Assembly: GCA_964423745.1 (NCBI GenBank)
Contig: CAYRGG010000008.1
Location: 40,223-104,222, forward strand
Source of the DNA: CAYRGG01 sp964423745
GTDB taxonomy: Bacteria; Pseudomonadota; Gammaproteobacteria; Competibacterales; Competibacteraceae
Direction: 5' to 3'
DNA length: 64,000 nt
Shown here one piece after another: positions 61,267-64,000 of the stretch. Within the stretch, counting starts at the first letter, position 1. The number at the start of each line of letters is the position of its first letter. Both the position numbers and the translations under genes were made by a program. The notes beneath the pieces were generated by a model that made no database searches, was not told the DNA's origin, and worked only from the letters and a program-made list of their open reading frames with translations.

Positions 61267-62949
61267 TTACGCCTCTTGAGTCACCCGCAGCACCTCTTCT
61301 ATGGTGGTCATGCCCAACACGGCTTTGCGCAGACCATCCTCATACATGGTATCCATACCTTGCCGCTGGGCGGCCGCTTGGATTTCCGTCGCATCCCCGT
61401 GTTTTAACACCAGCCGCCGTAGATCATCGTTCATAATCAAACATTCCATAATGGCAGCACGCCCTTTGTAACCAATACCGCCGCATTCAGCACAACCTAC
61501 CGGCTTATACAACATGATGGGATCAGCGTTACTATAGCGCTGTAATTGTAACTCTTCGACCACTTCTGGTAACACCGCATAGGGCTGACGACAGTGGGAA
61601 CACAGCATACGCACCAAACGCTGCGCCAAAACGCCGTTGATGGTGGAGGTCAACAGGTAATCTTCGACACCCATGTCCAACAGTCGAGTTATACTACCCG
61701 CTGCATCGTTGGTATGCACCGTGGACAACACTAAGTGCCCAGTTAACGCCGACTGCACCGCAATACTGGCGGTTTCCAGATCACGCATCTCGCCAATCAT
61801 GATGACATCCGGGTCTTGTCGCACGATAGCCCGCAGGGCGCTGGCAAAGGTCAAATGAATCTGGGGTTTGACCTGAATTTGGTTAACCCCTTCCAATTGA
61901 TACTCTACCGGATCTTCAACGGTAAGGATTTTTCGCTCCGCCGTATTCAAGGTTTGCAGGGCCGTGTAAAGGGTGGTGGTTTTGCCGCTCCCGGTGGGGC
62001 CTGTCACCAGGAGCACCCCGTGGGGCAACTTCAGCACCTCCATAAATCGTTCCAAGGTACCTTGACTAAAACCCAGCACCGAGAAATCTAATACGACGGA
62101 GGCTTTATCTAAAATGCGCATCACCACGCTTTCCCCATACATGGTGGGAACCGTGGACACGCGCAGATCGATTTCTTTACCCTGAACCCGCAGTTGAATC
62201 CGCCCATCCTGGGGCAAACGCCGTTCGGCGATATTCAACTTGGCCATGATCTTGACCCGGGAAATCACCGCCGCCGACAAACGCGCCGGTGGCGACTCCA
62301 CTTCCTGCATAACACCATCCACCCGGTAACGCACCTTAAGACGGTTTTCAAAGGGTTCTATATGAATATCCGATGCGCGTCCCTCCACAGCTTTAGAAAT
62401 CATCAAATTAACCAAACGGATGACCGGCGCCTCACTGGCTAAATCCTTAAGATGCTCGATATCGTCTTCATTGATGAGTTCATCGCTGGCGCTGATGGAC
62501 TCCACGATCTGCCCCATGGCGGAGCGTCCGCCACCGTAGAGACGCTCATAGGCCGCTTCGATATCCGAGGGAATACCCACCAGTGGACGCACCCGTTTGC
62601 CGCTGGCAAGCTCGATGGCTGTAATGATATAGGTATCCCTGGGGTTTGCCATGATGAGTTCGATATGACCATGGTTTTCAGCTAGCGGGATGATTTTAGC
62701 GTCCTTGATAAACCGTGCGGAAACCTCGTCCTCAAGCAGAGGAACCGCAGGATAATCATCCGCGCTAAGGAGCCTTATACCGCATTGGGCCGCATAGGTT
62801 TCCGCCATGTCCCGCTCGGAGACCAAGCCTAGTTTCAGCAAGATCGCTTCTAACGTCTCATCGCTGGTTTCCGCCACGCGACGGGCGCGTTGCAAGTTGC
62901 CTTCCGACAATTTGCTGTTGGCGACTAAGAGTTCACCGAGTGAATCCAT
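61267..62949 (-). CDS. gspE: Type II secretion ATPase GspE
   Basis: GspE powers pseudopilus assembly. An N-terminal GspE/MshEN domain leads to the ATPase with Walker A G-P-T-G-S-G-K-T-T-T-L-Y, Asp box V-E-D-P-V-E-Y-Q, Walker B D-V-I-M-I-G-E-M-R-D and His box L-S-T-V-H-T-N-D-A. A zinc site with two CxxC pairs (C-S-H-C, C-A-E-C) near residues 460-500 is typical of GspE. 560 aa. It is the first gene of the operon E-F-G-H-I-J-K-L-M-N-D; its promoter should lie in the 300 bases upstream. Confidence 0.97.
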   Translation of the reverse strand: MDSLGELLVANSKLSEGNLQRARRVAETSDETLEAILLKLGLVSERDMAETYAAQCGIRLLSADDYPAVPLLEDEVSARFIKDAKIIPLAENHGHIELIMANPRDTYIITAIELASGKRVRPLVGIPSDIEAAYERLYGGGRSAMGQIVESISASDELINEDDIEHLKDLASEAPVIRLVNLMISKAVEGRASDIHIEPFENRLKVRYRVDGVMQEVESPPARLSAAVISRVKIMAKLNIAERRLPQDGRIQLRVQGKEIDLRVSTVPTMYGESVVMRILDKASVVLDFSVLGFSQGTLERFMEVLKLPHGVLLVTGPTGSGKTTTLYTALQTLNTAERKILTVEDPVEYQLEGVNQIQVKPQIHLTFASALRAIVRQDPDVIMIGEMRDLETASIAVQSALTGHLVLSTVHTNDAAGSITRLLDMGVEDYLLTSTINGVLAQRLVRMLCSHCRQPYAVLPEVVEELQLQRYSNADPIMLYKPVGCAECGGIGYKGRAAIMECLIMNDDLRRLVLKHGDATEIQAAAQRQGMDTMYEDGLRKAVLGMTTIEEVLRVTQEA

Positions 62950-63250
62950 AACGAGCTTGCCTTTGGAATGGCTGGGTTAAGGGTCATGATATGAAATGGA
63001 GGTGAAAAAATGATGACCTTATTATAAGGAGGAATGGAGGACCTTCCAGCAGTAACAAGGCAGGCTATTCGGATCAAAACCAGTCAAATACATACTAAAG
63101 TCATAATACTTAAGGTCAATTATATTGCAATTTAGAATATGTTAGCGTACTACATCACTAGATAAGTCGCCGATAAAATAGACTTATCAAGCAAACGACC
63201 GATCTAAATCGCTACAGCAAAATAAACAACACCTCAAAAAGTATAAAACT
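62950..63250. other. Divergent intergenic region between gspE and the transglycosylase-like gene
   Basis: This 300-base gap should carry the gsp promoter (minus strand) and that of the right-hand set (plus strand). On the plus strand it has GGAGGTG followed 6 bases later by a five-codon frame M-M-T-L-L-stop, whose stop overlaps a second site AAGGAGG. I could not assign promoters with confidence. Confidence 0.45.
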
Positions 63251-63907
63251 ATGAGTCTATCGGCTTTAAGTTCATTGAGAAATTTAAAAAACTATTCCCT
63301 AGCGCAAGAATCTGCACCTATCATTGCATCAAAACGTGCTATTCAACAGTTTGAAGCAGTGCTAAATGGCACAACTGTTGAATGCTTAGATGCTGACCCG
63401 GCGAAGTCGAATCACTCTGGCAACAGCCTACCACTAAAAACTGAAGATCATTATAAAACAAATATTATGAAAGCTGGAGAAGCGGTGCGTGGCGACGATG
63501 TCCGCGAATTAGTTAAGTCTTATGATTCAGATATTAATGCAGCTGCTAAAAAGTACAATGTCGATCCAGATTTAATTTGCGCAATCATTTATGAGGAACA
63601 AACTCATCTCTTACCCTTAGAAGATGAAGCTGAGAGAAAGGGTATCGGCAATACCGTTGGACTCGGACAAATTACAATTGGGCTTTACGGCTACACCCGA
63701 GATCAACTACTGGATCCAGCCACAAATATACAGGTGCTTGCTCGTCACTTATCCACTATTCAACAGAAACCTTATAATACATATAATCATGCGCCTATTG
63801 CTTCAGTAGCCACACAATACAACTGTGGTTCCTGTACTACAATCACCGACTACGGTATGAGAGTTTATTACTATCGGCTCCATTTCGTTTTCGATAGTTG
63901 GAAATGA
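63251..63907 (+). CDS. Lytic transglycosylase-like protein with unusual N-terminus
   Basis: The C-terminal part (about residues 95-175) looks like a goose-lysozyme/SLT fold: I-N-A-A-A-K-K-Y-N-V-D-P-D-L-I-C-A-I-I-Y-E-E-Q-T-H, where the first Glu of E-E would be catalytic, then N-T-V-G-L-G-Q-I-T-I and L-L-D-P-A-T-N-I-Q-V-L-A-R-H-L. The first 90 residues lack a signal peptide and match no family I know. Without a signal it would need another export route or act inside the cell. 218 aa. Its stop overlaps the start of the next small frame (ATGA). Confidence 0.65.
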   Translation: MSLSALSSLRNLKNYSLAQESAPIIASKRAIQQFEAVLNGTTVECLDADPAKSNHSGNSLPLKTEDHYKTNIMKAGEAVRGDDVRELVKSYDSDINAAAKKYNVDPDLICAIIYEEQTHLLPLEDEAERKGIGNTVGLGQITIGLYGYTRDQLLDPATNIQVLARHLSTIQQKPYNTYNHAPIASVATQYNCGSCTTITDYGMRVYYYRLHFVFDSWK

Positions 63908-63975
63908 TTTTTTCAAGTTGCGCAGCATGCGTTGATCAAAATGAGATATTAGACCACTTGAAAAAGTGGCAATGA
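63904..63975 (+). CDS. Very small coupled frame (23 aa) with a CxxC motif
   Basis: ATG at 63904 overlaps the previous stop codon, and the frame reads M-I-F-S-S-C-A-A-C-V-D-Q-N-E-I-L before ending at a TGA at 63973-63975 that overlaps yet another ATG. No family is known. The ATGA overlaps on both sides are the only support; it may be a true small peptide, the stub of a frameshifted gene, or chance. Confidence 0.35.
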   Translation: MIFSSCAACVDQNEILDHLKKWQ

Positions 63976-64000
63976 ACCCTCAACACTTCAGGTATGAGCT
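63972..64000 (+). CDS. Start of a gene running off the right edge (partial)
   Basis: The frame from the ATG at 63972 reads M-N-P-Q-H-F-R-Y-E-L and stays open to the end of the window. It overlaps the preceding stop in an ATGA arrangement, suggesting translational coupling. Nothing can be said about its product. Confidence 0.35.

Noticed and set aside
63034..63135. 33-codon frame after AAGGAGG
   Set aside because: The ATG is only one base from the ribosome site, too close to be used, and the peptide has no recognisable features.

Overview
The window reads as chromosomal DNA of a gammaproteobacterium with moderate GC and AT-rich intergenic stretches. The evidence is gene content and order: divergent ilvA/rpiA, rplM-rpsI, coq7, E. 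coli-type speD, a trxA/rhlB/rho neighbourhood, glnE, uvrA opposite an MFS gene and ssb, and a type II secretion operon in the Xanthomonas xps order E-F-G-H-I-J-K-L-M-N-D. The split B12-dependent ribonucleotide reductase (NrdJa + NrdJb) resembles that of Pseudomonas. I cannot place the organism below class. Most of the window is core metabolism, split by small accessory pockets.

Layout. 0.2-1.0 kb: an orphan mraZ that looks like the Bacteroidota form, then a mosaic of short repeats. 1.0-6.5 kb: ilvA, rpiA, a porin, an unknown protein, tRNA-Gln, rpsI and rplM. 6.8-16 kb: coq7, a DUF433/DUF5615 toxin-antitoxin pair, speD, an OsmC protein, trpC/trpD, an FkbM methyltransferase, uvrB, aspC and tRNA-Asn. 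16-18.4 kb: a DUF389 membrane protein, a broken PIN toxin with its Phd-like antitoxin, and about 0.9 kb of AT-rich DNA. 18.4-23.5 kb: an enlarged dsbD, cutA, and groES-groEL under a perfect CIRCE operator. 23.9-30 kb: a VapBC-like pair, glnE, ilvE, a zinc-finger protein, a response-regulator remnant and a TumE/TumA pair. 30-46 kb: a FlgO-like pair, nrdJa-nrdJb, relA, purH-purD, rho, trxA, rhlB, a gamma-glutamyltransferase and an IS630 element. 46-63 kb: ssb, an MFS transporter, uvrA, a glycosyltransferase and eleven type II secretion genes. The right edge starts a tightly overlapped set headed by a lytic-transglycosylase-like protein.

How genes work together. The gsp genes encode a nearly complete type II secretion machine: ATPase, platform, pseudopilins, assembly proteins and lipoprotein secretin. 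The prepilin peptidase is not here. nrdJa/nrdJb form one reductase. purH and purD act late and early in purine synthesis. trpD and trpC are consecutive tryptophan enzymes. rho, trxA and rhlB form a common RNA-metabolism neighbourhood. Four small toxin-antitoxin loci lie between core genes.

The most unusual signal is a dispersed family of about 105-bp hairpin elements: five clear copies and one divergent. Their arms differ between copies but stay complementary within each copy. Other notable points are a DsbD with two alpha domains joined by a linker encoded by palindromic repeats, an SSB whose acidic tip is followed by 28 extra residues, and a transposase broken at A9 and G7 homopolymers.
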